DNA of 64,000 bases from Chromera velia (GCA_018398765.1 JAHBMJ010002716.1:1-64000); one strand, 5' to 3'. Positions 34,784 through 46,505 are shown, counted from the first letter of the stretch. Notes: generated by a model from the letters alone, not told the origin. Numbers and translations are program-made.

Positions 34784-35475
34784 TTGATTCGTACAACAGC
34801 CTTTGACTCAATCCCCTTAGTTCTCCATTGTCCCAAAAACTTTTTTCAATATGAGGAGACTGTGGGAGACGGGGAGTGCAGCGGATAGTCTTCCTTCAGT
34901 TCCAAATCACTGAATGCGTAGAAAGGTAATTCATTCAGTTAGAGGACTGCAAAGCGCACGCACGACTACTCCTACATGGTCCGTAACATGGAACCATGGA
35001 CATGGCATGGATCGAGTCGATCGATCTGCAGAGATTCTCAGTGCAAATTTCTCAGTGGAACGTCATCGTTTTCACTGGAGTTTCTGGACCCCGGCTGGGA
35101 CGTACGGGGGTCCAAGACGGCCCAATCCTGACAGCGACTCTAGCTGTCTCTGTCAGACTGATCATGATCGACTCAGATTGACTCATGCAGTGATCGATAT
35201 TAATAAGCTGAGCCTGTCCAGGGTTTTCACTTCCTGTCAGCTGTCGGCAGGTGTGTGATTTTCATATTGGATGCGTGGACAGACTGTGGAGAAGACAAGG
35301 CTGCCAGCAAGCAGGGTGTTTTCAGTCAGAATCACTTGCCGTCTCCCAGACAGTTAATTGCCGTCTCTTCTAGTAAGTTGGTCTTTGTGCACTCTTTCGT
35401 GGTGATCCCAGCCTCGCACTTTCTTCTATCTCCTTAAAACACAGCTGTTCTCGCAACACACCTGTAGCTAGAAAG
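34784..35475. promoter_or_regulatory. divergent promoter gap, 692 bp
   Basis: The gap separates the RsmF-like start (34783) from the dehydrogenase start (35476). No gene-like frame is present. Probably promoters and 5' UTRs of both genes. Confidence 0.45.
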
Positions 35476-36495
35476 ATGCTGCTTGTCATTACAGCCATCT
35501 TCATTCTTTTCTTTGCTCCCTTGTGGCTGACCTTCCTTCTTGCTGTCGGTGTGGCGATCTTCCTCCTCCGTGCCGATGCCGACCTCTGCACCCTCATTGC
35601 ACACCAGATGATGATTCAAAAGAAGAAATCCCCCATCAGCTACCCGCAGCAGTTTGTTGGAAAGACCGTGCTCGTCACTGGTGCCTCTAGTGGCTTGGGT
35701 GAGTACCTTTGCTACGAGCTTGCAAAGCAAGGCGCGAAGCTTGTGCTCTGTGCTCGTCGCGAGACGGAGCTGCAACGCGTGCGTCAGGGCTGTGCCAATT
35801 CCGACAAACACGTCACGGTCGTTTTGGACCTTTCAGACACAGACTCCCACAAGAAGATTGCTGCTGATGCGATTGAGAAGGCCGGAGGTCGTATTGACGT
35901 CTGCGTTCAGAATGCAGGACGCTCTGCTAGAGGTCTGGTGGAGGATGTGCTGCTGAAGGTAGACCAAGACCAGCTGCATTTGAATACAATTGGGACGATT
36001 TCCCTCACAAAGGCTTTCTTGCCTCATTTCATTAAGAACCAGGGTGGTCATTTTGTTGTGGTGAGTTCGGTTGCGGGGAAACTAGGTGCGCCCTCCTCTG
36101 CCAATTACTCTGCCAGCAAGGCTGCGTTGATGAATTACTTCTCTGCCCTGAGAATTGAGACTGTGGACCAGGGTTTGCATGTCACTCTGGTGTGTCCTGG
36201 GCCTGTGGCCAGTGAGGGTGCCAACAACGCCATCACGGCAACGGGAGGGACGGCGAAGGACGAAGGGTGCCCGACCTCTTCTTACGACAAACGCAGAATG
36301 CCCACGAAAAGGTTTGCAGAATTGATGGCCGCAGCTATGCATGCCAAGCTCCATGAGACTTGGATCAGCCCCCACCCAGAGCTGCTCTACACCTACCTGG
36401 CCCAGTATAGTCCCCTGTTTTATTCCTTTTTGAGCACCAAGCTCGGACCTGGTCGAGTGAGGCAGTTCCGTGCTGCTCAGAAGAAAGGCTCTTAA
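35476..36495 (+). CDS. DHRS7-like short-chain dehydrogenase/reductase
   Basis: A single exon of 339 residues, the same length as human DHRS7. Residues 1-32 form a hydrophobic membrane anchor (ITAIFILFFAPLWLTFLLAV). The Rossmann domain follows: cofactor loop TGASSGLG near 68-75, NAG near 145, and the catalytic triad Ser198, Tyr211 and Lys215 in YSASK. PG after the last strand (VTLVCPGPV) is also typical. The C-terminal part (RRMPTKRFAELMAAAMHAK … SFLSTKLGPGRVRQFR) resembles DHRS7, whose members are ER membrane enzymes reducing carbonyl or steroid-like substrates with NAD(P)H. The substrate here is unknown. The gene is intronless and divergent from the RsmF-like gene. Confidence 0.88.
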   Translation: MLLVITAIFILFFAPLWLTFLLAVGVAIFLLRADADLCTLIAHQMMIQKKKSPISYPQQFVGKTVLVTGASSGLGEYLCYELAKQGAKLVLCARRETELQRVRQGCANSDKHVTVVLDLSDTDSHKKIAADAIEKAGGRIDVCVQNAGRSARGLVEDVLLKVDQDQLHLNTIGTISLTKAFLPHFIKNQGGHFVVVSSVAGKLGAPSSANYSASKAALMNYFSALRIETVDQGLHVTLVCPGPVASEGANNAITATGGTAKDEGCPTSSYDKRRMPTKRFAELMAAAMHAKLHETWISPHPELLYTYLAQYSPLFYSFLSTKLGPGRVRQFRAAQKKGS

Positions 36496-36612
36496 AGAGT
36501 CTGGCAAACAACGATGACATCTTTTTGTTCTCTGAAGCGACATTTCAATTATGATTGCATGGAGTTTCATTCATGTATATGAACACCGTGGCCCAATGTC
36601 GCGGAGAAGATA

Positions 36613-36661
36613 TGAATGAATGAATGAATGAATGGATGAATGAATGAATGAATGAATGAAT
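36613..36661. repeat. (GAAT)n microsatellite
   Basis: About twelve GAAT units with one substitution, just downstream of the dehydrogenase gene and at the border of the AT-rich island. Confidence 0.95.
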
Positions 36662-37419
36662 GATCGAATGGAGACAGTCATGGGCTCTGTCGGTAGCGAT
36701 CCGGGTATGCCAGTCTAGGTCGCATCCAGTACTAGTAAGTAGCGATGTAAGTTCTATAGGTCTGAGTCTTCACGGCTGTCAATGCTTCACTTCTAGGCTT
36801 GTAGAATGCCTCCTTTTTAGAAAGTTACACAGAATGCTGAGAGTCCATGCCCCCCGGACAATTCCTAGGGACAATTCTTTTTTTATCATTCTTTCTTCAT
36901 ACTTTGGTCACTTTTTATTTATACTGAGTAATATGGTTTTTTGTTTATTAGTGAACAAAAAGTAAAGTTGCAAGAGTAAATAAAAATGGTGAATATTTAT
37001 TGGGGTATAGTATACAATTATAAGTCATAGTACGTGGTATTATAAGCTTCGACCTAGGCAGCTAGGCTTTGACTTATTAAATTATCGTTCAATGTTTAGG
37101 ATAGGATCGGATAGGATTTATGTTCTAATTTTGTAATTAATGCTCAGGCTATAATTTTCAAGAAGTCTTTGCTTTACTCTTTACTACTCTTTGTGTGCAG
37201 GAAATACAAGCACAAACATTAAAAAACAAATACACATAGTTGAGAACACCAGAAATCAATGTCAAACACTCTCTTGATTCAAGAACCTTGTAAAGAACCG
37301 TACGTTTAACCGGCTATAATATAAGCGAATTTTTCCAGCGAAAACAAGCAATATGCACTAAAAATCTGCTTCAAATCTGTTTCAAACAAACCTGCTTAAG
37401 CTAGATTCGTTGTATGCAG
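36640..37419. other. AT-rich island 4 (convergent gap)
   Basis: AT-rich sequence without convincing ORFs lies between the convergent dehydrogenase and METTL26-like genes. CTAGG words recur, but no inverted-repeat element was found. Confidence 0.65.
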
Positions 37420-37656
37420 ATTTGGCAGCAAACAGATCAAGACGAATTAAGACTTCTTCGCAATGATGTAGAAATTGTTTGCCGGCATATCGACGACCTG
37501 CAATTAGCAACCATGCATTCTACTTTAAGCCCTGCAAACTACTCGCACTTGATCAGAGATGTTCACCCACAATTCAGACAAAATCTCAAGATTAAGCTTC
37601 TACGTGAAACTTTTGTTCCCATTCATCTCGAAGGATCGAACGGGAATGCGTCTAGG
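37420..37656 (+). CDS. orphan exon-like open frame
   Basis: Seventy-nine codons (IWQQTDQDELRLLRNDVEIV …) are open in one phase, preceded by the acceptor-like TGTATGCAG and followed by the donor-like GTGAGG, as an internal phase-0 exon would be. Codon use is more AT-rich than in the neighbours. No partner exons were found on the plus strand and the region is antisense to the end of the METTL26-like gene. It may be a gene relic, an exon of an unannotated transcript, or chance. No family is recognised. Confidence 0.25.
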
Positions 37657-37825
37657 GTGAGGTTCATAGTGTCACTCTCGTAAATCTCTCCCTCCTTCCC
37701 CCCAAGCCCCCTCTCTTCCTTTCTCTATCTCGAAGAGACAGCACACACGCACACATTTGCACACGCAAACACACACGCACACACACACACAGAGGAGGGG
37801 GTGGGGAGGGAGGGAGAGAAAGGCA

Positions 37826-39222
37826 TCATGAAATAAACGCCCAGTTTCCCCAACGACGGCACCGTGCATGGGCCTCTATTCCCATACCTCCCTCAGACAG
37901 GAAAGCACAATGAAGACCAATGTGAGACAGACACGTGAATCAAACAACGAAGGTCGTCTTGAGGGCTTTGTAGTACGCGGTGCAGAATCTGCGGACAGCA
38001 TGCCATCCCAGGGTCTGGGTGAAAGCACTCCCTTATGCCCTCCAATTCTTTCTTCCTACGACATGAATGTGATTGATGCGCGAGATTCATCATCAACTTA
38101 CGAGTTTGAGCAGCCTCTTTCTTCAATGAACGCATGCAGACTGACCTGAATGATTTTGAATCCGTTGGCTTCCAGGAGCTCTCCCATCTCCCCCTCCAGG
38201 TCTCTGTACCCCCACTCTGGGTTCGACTCTCTCAGAGAAGAATCGAAACGGGCGTTCGATTCCGTGGTGGCCTTACCTGCAGGGTGGAACAGAGCAGAGA
38301 CGCCATCCACAAAGGTAGAGGGGAATCCAGAGGGTAGAAGGCCAAAAGCAAACGTAGGTGCTATGGTCAGCACAGAAAAAACACAGAACCCCTTTCAGGA
38401 ACTCAAACGACGTGCCAAAAGCAAACGTGGGTGCCCAGCTGTTTTTTAGGAAGACAGACGGGAAAGCAGTCCAAGTGCACAGAGCGCAAGAGAGCACTAC
38501 CTAAACAGACCGTCGGGCAGAAAGTGTCCGACAACGTTATCAGAAAAACAAACGCTCTATATGATGTGGATGGATCTCACAGGTCCCCTGACCATTTCGA
38601 AGAAAGGGCCCATAAATGCACAAAAGCCCTCCTCCCCTTCCACTGGCTTCGGGTGCTCTCAACACCGCCGCTGCTCCGCACACAAGCCCAGCGGTGCACT
38701 TCCACGGAGAGATGTGACACATGTTTGCTGCAGATTAGCGACAATATCACATTGAGATGCCGTATGAGGAGGATACAGGAGCCAGATCAAACGTGCGAAC
38801 ACGACACAGCCTGCGTGCCGAGTCAGGATGCGACAACACCAAATGACAGGCGGTTGGCAGACAAGTAGCCGAATGGATGGAAAGACCGGCTGTCGCTTTC
38901 ACATTGTGTGGGTGAAAGAAGAACCGAGACCTATACAGGGAGTGTTCAGTCTGACAGATGCAGAGACACAGAAAGGCTGGGGACAGACAGTCAGTCAGAC
39001 GAACCGACAATGACAGCATCAAAGGGTACCTCCCCCACTGTCTCTTTCCACACAGAGGGAGAGGACGAGGAATCGAGGAAGACGGGAGGAAGGACGTTGG
39101 ACATCCCCAAACTGTGGGCCCGGATGCTGTCAGGCAGGTCCTCTCTGTCGAACTCTGAGGGAAGGAACTGGAGGCCGGGGAAGCATGTGGCCTGGGGGGA
39201 AGGGGCGAGCACGCACACGCAC

Positions 39223-39261
<39 letters not shown>

Positions 39262-40697
39262 GAGAAGAGAAGAAGGATGATTTTCAGGGGGTGCGCAGAG
39301 AAGAACACCAAGAAGGTGCAGTCTGGTAAATTGTGACGGCGTCAAAGAGCGAGACAGTCAGTGAGCGTGTCGTCGATCGAAACATTCGATCAAGGGAAGG
39401 AAACATAAAAAGCTTGTTTCCTTCGATCGCATACAGGGAGGATCACCTGACCGCAGGCGGGTACAAGGAGTGGAAAGGTGAGCGCACCGACGAGGAGGCA
39501 GCCAGAGAGAGGAAGAACACACGCAGCTTCCACGGTAAAATTTGGAAAGAAGAGAAAACAGCAGATCTTTTGGTGCAATATTTGATCCGATTTCATGCGA
39601 TATGAACAAACAGCGACAATAAACCCTCGATGCTGCAGGGGATTGAGCATACTGCAACAAATAAATACGTGTCCTCAAGATACGTACGGGCGGATCGTCC
39701 ATCTCGGGATCTCCGTGCAGCTTGCTTCCTTCAACAAGCCCACCCCATCCAATACAGACCTTTCGACGGAACAAATCAGAGAGTATGCGACCAGCAACGA
39801 GAAAGGAGAGGGTGGAGGGGAGAGCCGAAGCCCTGTGCGGGGAGGGAAACACAAAAGGTAACGGGGAAAAGGGGGTAGGCAATCTGACCAAATGAGCGAC
39901 GTGTTGTCCTGTGCCTGCAGGTAGGCAGCAGAGAAATAGAGACAGACAGATCGACCAACTGACAAACGGACGAGCAAGCACAACAGATGGAAAGAGAACG
40001 AAGAAGACGTCATCCTCTAAGGGAAGCGCAGCAGTCAAAACCAACAAGAGGCAGACCCGCCCCCCCCCCCAAAAAACGAAAAGAGGCAGACCATTTAAAA
40101 AAAAAGAAAAAAAGAGACAGACACACACACGAAAGAACGGAGAAGCATGAAAAGCCAGCTAGTCGGAATTTGAAATGGTATGCGCAAAGAAGTAAGAGAC
40201 AAAGAAGAATGAAGAGAAGGAGACGGGCAATGAAGACAAAGTAGGAAGAAGGAAGGAAGATTCTCGATAGACGGAAGGCAGCAAGGGAGCGGGTGAGTGC
40301 CAACACGTGCTCATGCAGGAGACGTAATGACAGCTGAGGGAAAAAATGATGTGCATGCGGGTACCAGGAAGCTCGTAGCACGACAAAAAGCAGGCTACTA
40401 GGAGAGGGAGACGGCTGGAGACGGAGATAGACTGGACCCACCACTTGCCACTTCCAGCACTCTTCCTTCGGTTGGAAGAAACTGTTTGAGTGTCTCTGCG
40501 ATCGGCTCTTTGTTGCGTTCCGCAGCACCAGCGATCCGTTTTTGGCTCTCCATTGGAGGAAATAAAGAGAGTTTCCGCAGCAGTCGGCCAAGAAACCCGA
40601 AGGAATCTTTCTGGAGACGGGAGTCAATTTGGGATGCTAACAAGCAGCAAGTCAGAATGAGGTGCAAGAAACGGACACCAAAAGAGACGCAGCGCAT
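37826..40697 (-). CDS. METTL26: METTL26/DUF938 family SAM-dependent methyltransferase
   Basis: Exons in phase: 40442-40697, 39889-39914 (only 26 bases), 39005-39191, 38593-38727, 38146-38276, and a tentative last exon 37826-37891. The product, about 220 residues, matches DUF938: GAAERNKEPI, then VLEVASGTGQHVAHL (SAM-binding motif I, split by the first intron), FLPSEFDRED, FDAVIVANMCHISPW, LLCIYGPFLRNG, SNARFDSSLR and NPEWGYRDLEGEM. Residues 1-25 are hydrophobic (FLHLILTCCLLASQI), suggesting a signal peptide or organelle leader that ordinary METTL26 lacks. The predicted end, GNWAFIS, replaces the usual PANN-type C terminus, so the last exon is uncertain. Substrate is unknown in the family. The gene is head-to-head with the orphan at 41239. 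Confidence 0.85.
38341..38434. repeat. dispersed intronic repeat, copy 1
   Basis: Bases 38371-38434 closely match 50996-51055 (shared words AAAAAACACA, AACCCCTT, GACTCAAA-like, GCCAAAAGCAAACGTGGGT). A second, partial copy of the end word lies at 38341-38361. The segment is in the METTL26-like intron between exons 38593-38727 and 38146-38276. Confidence 0.8.
39210..39260. repeat. (CA)n microsatellite
   Basis: A CA run lies just upstream of the acceptor of the METTL26-like exon 39005-39191, reading GT on the sense strand. Confidence 0.9.
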
Positions 40698-41238
40698 CCG
40701 GTCATCTCAGGCTCTGCTTGTGACTGCATACGATCGAGGCTGAACCTTCGGTTTTGAGAGTCATGGGCGAAGCCCGTGAATGAGACATATTGGCCCTTCA
40801 ATATAATTTTCACTCTGACAAGCACACAGTCAGAGCTAAGTTCGTCGCTATGCATGGTGCGCGCGCACGCGGCCTGCCATGCACAAACTTTCTCAGCTTG
40901 TCACAAAAAAACTTGGATACGCGAGAGCAATTCTGTTTCCGTCTACGATCGAAGACTGTTCGATGATGTTACTTCGATCGGATCTTTGCTGCCAGAAAAC
41001 CAGACTCAAACGCAAGATCTCATCGTCACACGGTCGGCAACACGTACTGTCTTCAAAGCACTCAGTAGGAATTTGTGTGTCTCTTATTCTTCAAAAACGC
41101 TATCACTTGAACGGAGACAGGGAAAGTGTTGCGTTGTACCTCTCGTTCCGTTTTGCTGTCTCTCGGTGTTGCACCAACTCACGATCACGGCTCTTCTCTC
41201 GTTGATCTAGCTGTCTACACCCGAATCTTTCTTCCATC
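40698..41238. promoter_or_regulatory. divergent promoter gap, 541 bp
   Basis: The gap separates the METTL26-like start from the orphan gene at 41239. Frames here (up to 144 codons on the plus strand) overlap the presumed 5' UTR and show no protein features. No element is recognised. Confidence 0.4.
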
Positions 41239-41664
41239 ATGTCATCCCCTCACCCACAGCGTGCGGATGCTGACTTTGTTCCCCCCCGTCTGAAGGCACG
41301 GTGGCTGAGAAACCTTACCCAGATGGAGAGCTCGGGATCCTTCAGAGAGATGTTGTGCCAGCACGCAGGCCCAGTCGAGTACTCAGGGACTGACTCCTTC
41401 CACGTCGGGGAGGCCAGAAGGAAGGCAGCATGGGTGCAGCACGTTGCCTCCACTCCTGATCTCAGATCCGACCACAGAGAGAAGCTCTTCCGTTTCTGCG
41501 GGCCTGTGGACTACTCCACACCGCCGGACGGCCTCAGAGACAGCGTCGACGAAGGGGGGGCTTCAGGGTGTGGCAGTCAGTGTGCTGTTGTGAGGGCTTT
41601 CTTCAAGATGCTGTGGCACACCCTTACAAAGGCGTGCTGGGACGTGACGCCGCCAAAGGGATGA
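41239..41664 (+). CDS. small orphan protein with internal duplication
   Basis: One exon of 141 residues, no recognised family. Two halves are related: KARWLRNLTQMESSGS … LCQHAGPVEYS at about 18-50 and KAAWVQHVASTPDLRS … LFRFCGPVDYS at about 61-93. The shared frame is [K]A-x-W, then about 20 residues, then CxxxGPVxYS or CGPVDYS. The C terminus is Gly/Cys-containing with a short hydrophobic stretch (AVVRAFFKMLWHTL). Codon use and G/C-rich third positions resemble the neighbouring genes, which supports a real gene. It forms a divergent pair with the METTL26-like gene. It may be a lineage-specific small protein; function unknown. Confidence 0.6.
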   Translation: MSSPHPQRADADFVPPRLKARWLRNLTQMESSGSFREMLCQHAGPVEYSGTDSFHVGEARRKAAWVQHVASTPDLRSDHREKLFRFCGPVDYSTPPDGLRDSVDEGGASGCGSQCAVVRAFFKMLWHTLTKACWDVTPPKG

Positions 41665-42719
41665 TACATAGAGGAGAGCACTTAGATATGGTGGAATGGG
41701 GGTCATAGATCGATTTGTTTAATTGAGAAGTCGTTCAATGCGCATTTGTTCGGACGTCGTAGAGACCCGATCTCTGCCTGACGTGAGCAAGACGTCTTCA
41801 GGCGGTGAGTCTTCCTTAAGGTGTGTTGTTCGTGAATATTCCTTTTTGGTACAGCAATGAATGTCTCGTAGTCAAACAACTGGTAGTTGAAGGCAGAAAA
41901 GGTTAGAGAATGAGAAGAACCTGTCGAAAAGTCCAGATAAGCGAGGGAGGGGAAATTCCTAAGTGTCGTGAAGGAGAGAGCGACTACAAAAGGAGGGTCC
42001 CTTGTCGTGCTTAGGTCTCTTTCTTCTCTCTCCCTGTAATTGTACTACTACTATCTCCACCTTCTCTTTCTCCTTGTTTTGTCTCCTTACGCTTTCGTCA
42101 CTGATTGCTCTATTACTGTCCATTAAGAAAAGGGGGGGGGGGAAGGGGGCGGACCTCAGGGGGGAGCAGCGACGGAAGAATGGATGGCTGACACGTCAAT
42201 CCATTCCGAAGAATGGGCGTGAAAAAACACACTTTGTTGCACACGCACTCACACACAGGGAGGCTGGGGGAGGGAGGGAAGCACAGTCGGTTTCTTTTTT
42301 TGAACCGATACTGCCGGGTATCTCATGGGAGGTATGCATGATGGGGGGGGGGATAGAATGTGAGTTGGGGGGGGGTTGGGTTGTCTCTCACTTCTCGGGG
42401 TCCACTTCTTGACCCATCTTCCTTTGTTTTTCTCTTTTTCTCTTTCTTCCTTCCCTGCGTTCTGTCCTTCCCTTTTCTTCCTCTCTCTCTCTGCTGGCGA
42501 CGCCATGCACTCGCAGTGGACTTTGAAGTGCATTCTTGTTCAGAGCGTACAGATCTACTCCGGCATGTCATTGGAAAGAAGAACAGTCACTCTGCATCAT
42601 GCATGGGTGGGCCCGGGGGAATGCGGGGCCCGCAATGGCCCTGTGGGTGGAGATGGGTCGAGGGCTCCAGTGCCACCAGTGGGCATTTTTGTGCGGAGGA
42701 GAAGAAGAAGAAGTTCAGA
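41665..42719. other. 3' flank of the orphan gene, no gene seen
   Basis: Sequence with several long G runs (for example near 42132 and 42340-42375) and pyrimidine-rich stretches. Frames of about 85-136 codons on both strands have no recognisable features and follow the low-complexity tracts. Confidence 0.45.
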
Positions 42720-44000
42720 ATGCTGAATTCAACTTAAGGAAATGCGCGGGCTCATTTCCATGCCAATTAATCTCAATAAATGGATTGATAATTTGAATGA
42801 ATGGAGCGTATTGTGATGGGGGTCATCCTGACACAAAGAATGTACTCTTCAATTGTTTGCATGCGTGTAATTTTACTTTAAAGACATCAGCTTGTATTCG
42901 CAGGTGTCTGTTACAGTCTGTGAGACGAGTGCCTCTGCTAGTCCTCTGTCAGTTTCTGGCTAAATCTTTGTCTCTCTGCGTTTCTTTAAAAAAGGAAGAA
43001 GAAGAAAGAAAGTACTATAGGCTGTCTGTCTACATGAAAGAAGGGAAGAAATAAAGGTTGGTTTGTCTATCTGCATGGCTCTGTATGTTTAAATTTGTTT
43101 AAATTGATTGATTGATTGATTGATATGTTCCGCCCTAGGGCCTTCCCGCTATGTCAATATACTAAGTACTACTAAGTGTAATTAGTAAAACATTAGATCT
43201 AGCATTAGATATCTATCCCGTCCTAGCTATTGAGGTCTCGGCCCCCTGTCTACTGGGACTCTACCCCTGTGACCCTATATTAACATCTTTTTATGATGAT
43301 CTTCCTTTTCTTCTTTCTATTTCCTTTTTCCTTTTTCTCTGGGCCCCCCTTTTTTTTTACTTTTTATTCGTTGCAATCAGTCTAGAGTTTACTCATATAT
43401 TTAGTTATGCTAGATGTTATACACGCAAAACGACGTAAAAGAAGATCAGAAAGCTAAAGAAAAAAACATTCAACAGCGATTCCAACTAGTTTGTCTAAGT
43501 TTGTCTGTCTTTATCTATCTTGCTGGCTGGGAGTAGTTGATGATGGTTGGCTACCAATGCAGTGCCGGCGCCGGCCCGGCGGTTGTTTAAGGGCTTGGGG
43601 CTACATGGGGTCCCGCGGGAAAAGGAACGAGAAGCTGTTCGGTAGAGAACTCTTTATGTCTACATGTATGGCCCAGCATGTTCCTCATGTATAGTAATGT
43701 TTCAATCAATTTGTCCATAATGGTTGTTCTAGCTCCCTGGTTATGGTCCGGTACTGTTTTATGTTGTTTACTCACAAGGAAGATTGCAACTGATTCAACT
43801 GCACCATGTATGTTAATTGGCTCCTGCATATACCTGCATGCAAACACGGCTCCATCGATCAGCAAGGTCTTTCACCCTTTCGTGCATCGCATGCAACATG
43901 CAAAATTGCAATTAAATTGCAAATTTAATTAACTGTACGTACAACGTATATACTCCGTGCAACGATGATATCCTGCAACACATTGCAACACTCATGTCAC
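42720..44000. other. AT-rich island 5 (between two plus-strand genes)
   Basis: AT-rich, ORF-poor DNA. It includes a repeat copy at 43103-43250: (GATT)n, then GGCCTTCCCGCT, then GAGGTCTCGGCC, shared with island 7. This is the only island not lying in a convergent gap. Confidence 0.65.
43103..43250. repeat. dispersed repeat, copy in island 5
   Basis: (GATT)n at 43103-43123 leads into ATGTTCCGCCCTAGG, GGCCTTCCCGCT at 43139-43150 and, about 85 bases on, GAGGTCTCGGCC. The same order of words occurs in the inverted-repeat element at 61902-62440. Confidence 0.55.
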
Positions 44001-44411
44001 TGCACTGCATGGAAAGCGCGGCCCGCGGGTCCGGCCGGAACAAAGAATCCGCGCGCGGCCTGATCCTCAACCGATACATGCGTGCATGCATGGCCAAATT
44101 ATCCCCGGCCCGCGCACGGCCATCTTATCCCCTGTCAGACATTGTCAGACTGACGTACACTGTCGTACAGGGAAGCTGTATATTCGATCCAAGTCGATCT
44201 TGTAAAGCTGTGTCAACAATTATGGGAAGCAGTCATTTAGGACCCTTCGCATCAAATCTGGACACGGTGAAGTTCTGTGAAGTTCCATCAACCTTCACAT
44301 CAACTCTACTCTGAACCTGAGCTTGGCGAAGGAAACGCCTTGCGACAGGTGAGCAACACTTGCCTCGATCCTCTTTGAGCCGAGCGACTCGAGCTGACAG
44401 GTTCCGTCACA
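44001..44411. other. 5' flank of RSPH9
   Basis: Composition returns to genic levels with several CG-rich palindromic words (GCGCGCGGCC-type near 44050). No ORF is supported. Probably the RSPH9 promoter and 5' UTR. Confidence 0.4.
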
Positions 44412-46466
44412 ATGGAGTTTCAGGACATTGAGTTTGGCATGGAGCACATAGCAACTCATGGGAAGGTCTTGAACATCCATGAGACAACCAGACTGAAGGC
44501 AGGCCTTGCAAAGTTGAAGGTCTTCGAGGGCGCTTCCTCTGTCTTCTTCTGGGGAAAGATCTTCGGAGCAACAGAGAGCTACTACATCGCGTACCTCCTG
44601 ACCGACGGGGACTTCGAGTTCCCCTCTAAGAAATTCTACTGGAGGTGAGTGCCTTGGTGGGATACAACTTCCTCTCACTGATCCACAAACAGAGGCTTTT
44701 CACTTTCCCTTTCCCTTCCCCCTCTTGCAGCAACTCCTCCTTTGAATTCGCTGAACTGCCCGTGCTGAGTGAGAACGACACAGGAAGGGTGCTGAGCTTC
44801 TACGACGAGATCGACGCCCCCTTCACGGGAGTTCCTGACAGAAGGCTGGGCACAAAACCTGGAGATGGTGCGTGAGCGGATGGGGCGGAAAGGCCTTCTT
44901 GTATCTTTTGGTGCTTTCTTGCGTACTTTTGGAGCTGCGTTTCCCTCTTCTGTTCTCATTCTTGACAGTTTTCGCCCTGTATCTCCCTTTCTCTGTCTTT
45001 TTCGTCCCTTCTTTTGGTTGGACTGGGGTGCACTCTTCATTCTTCTCCATTTCAAGTAAATCTGACTCCGTGAAACCACGTGACTTCGTCGACGTATGCG
45101 CTTGTGAGCGTATGGGTCCCAGTCTGCTTGTTTGTGTTTGTGCCTATGCGGAAGGTTCTTCATGGAACTGCCGACAGCCATCTTCGTATTGTTATGTTTG
45201 TCTCGGTCTGGCGTTGCATGCAGAGGTTGAGGAGGAGGAGCCCCCCCCGCCAGAGGAAGAGGGAGAAGACGCACCCCCCAGACCCCCCCCTCCTCTGAAG
45301 CTGACGGAGGTTCACAGACTCTCCGTGGTGGTCAGCCAGATCGAGAAGGACACAGCAGCAGTGCCGAGAGGAGCATACAGACTCGATGAGGGACACAAAG
45401 TGAACCCGGCATTTGCCTTCAGAGGTCGGTTCTTCCTTCTTTCTTCGTCATCAATTGTGTTTGCGTCCGTCTTTTCTCTCTCTCTCTTTATGTCGAGGGG
45501 GGCATGCAGCTGGGGGCAGGGGTGCACAGGTCTGCCCAATCCTTCCATTGCGTCTCCCATTCCTCTCTTCCCTGTACATTCGGCTCCGTATTTTTTCTCC
45601 ATCCCTTCGAATGCCGTCCAAAGTTCTTCATTTCTTTCTCTTGTATGCACTCTGTTGACCGTCCTCTGCTGTGCCCACATTGTGTTCTCCATTTTCTGTT
45701 CGATATGAGACAGATATGACTTTGTGGCACATGAGGCGGATGCAGCAGTGCGGTTAGAGAGCCAAACAGATCCAAACGAGGAGAATGTGTTCGGCATGAC
45801 GAAGTGGGCACAGCACCATCAGAACAGCTGATGCTTTGGAAAAATAGTCTTCACGATATCTTCTTTCTTGTTTTGGACGTTCCCTCCCTGTCTGCCTACA
45901 GGTCTGATGCAGAAGGAGGCTTTGAAGCTCTCCTCCTGGGTGCACTTCCGTCCTCCCACCAATGGTTCGTTGGTTCGTTTTGTTCTTCCTTTTCTTGATT
46001 TTTCGTCCCCTTCTTTTCTGCTGTTTCTGAAGAATATTGCGTCTGCGGCTCTCAGAGAGAGGGTGATACTTTTTTTGTTGCAGGGTGCCAAAAAATCATG
46101 CCACCTGTTCTCCTGCCTCGCTCATTTTCGTTCCTTCTTGCGTGAAACTTCATTTCTTTCCGCCTTTCTTTCTCTTTCTGCAGTCGACAAACTCCGGGCC
46201 CTCACAAACGACAACGTGCAGGTCCGTCAGAAGATTTGTATAGATTGCACGTTGAATAATGGCAAAGGTCGGGTCGTCCAGTCCAATCCAGTCCAAAGGG
46301 AAAAGAAATAAGAGACGGAAACCTGCCTGCGTGTCTGCACTGATGGATGGAGAGAGTAAAAGGTCCAGTCCCATCTGTCAAGACGCTCTTCCCTCTGAGC
46401 TGGCAAGAATTGGCTTTTCTGGCTTTCCCGCCTCAGCGGTTGTTTGCCGGATGCAGTCAAAGGTCT

Positions 46467-46505
<39 letters not shown>

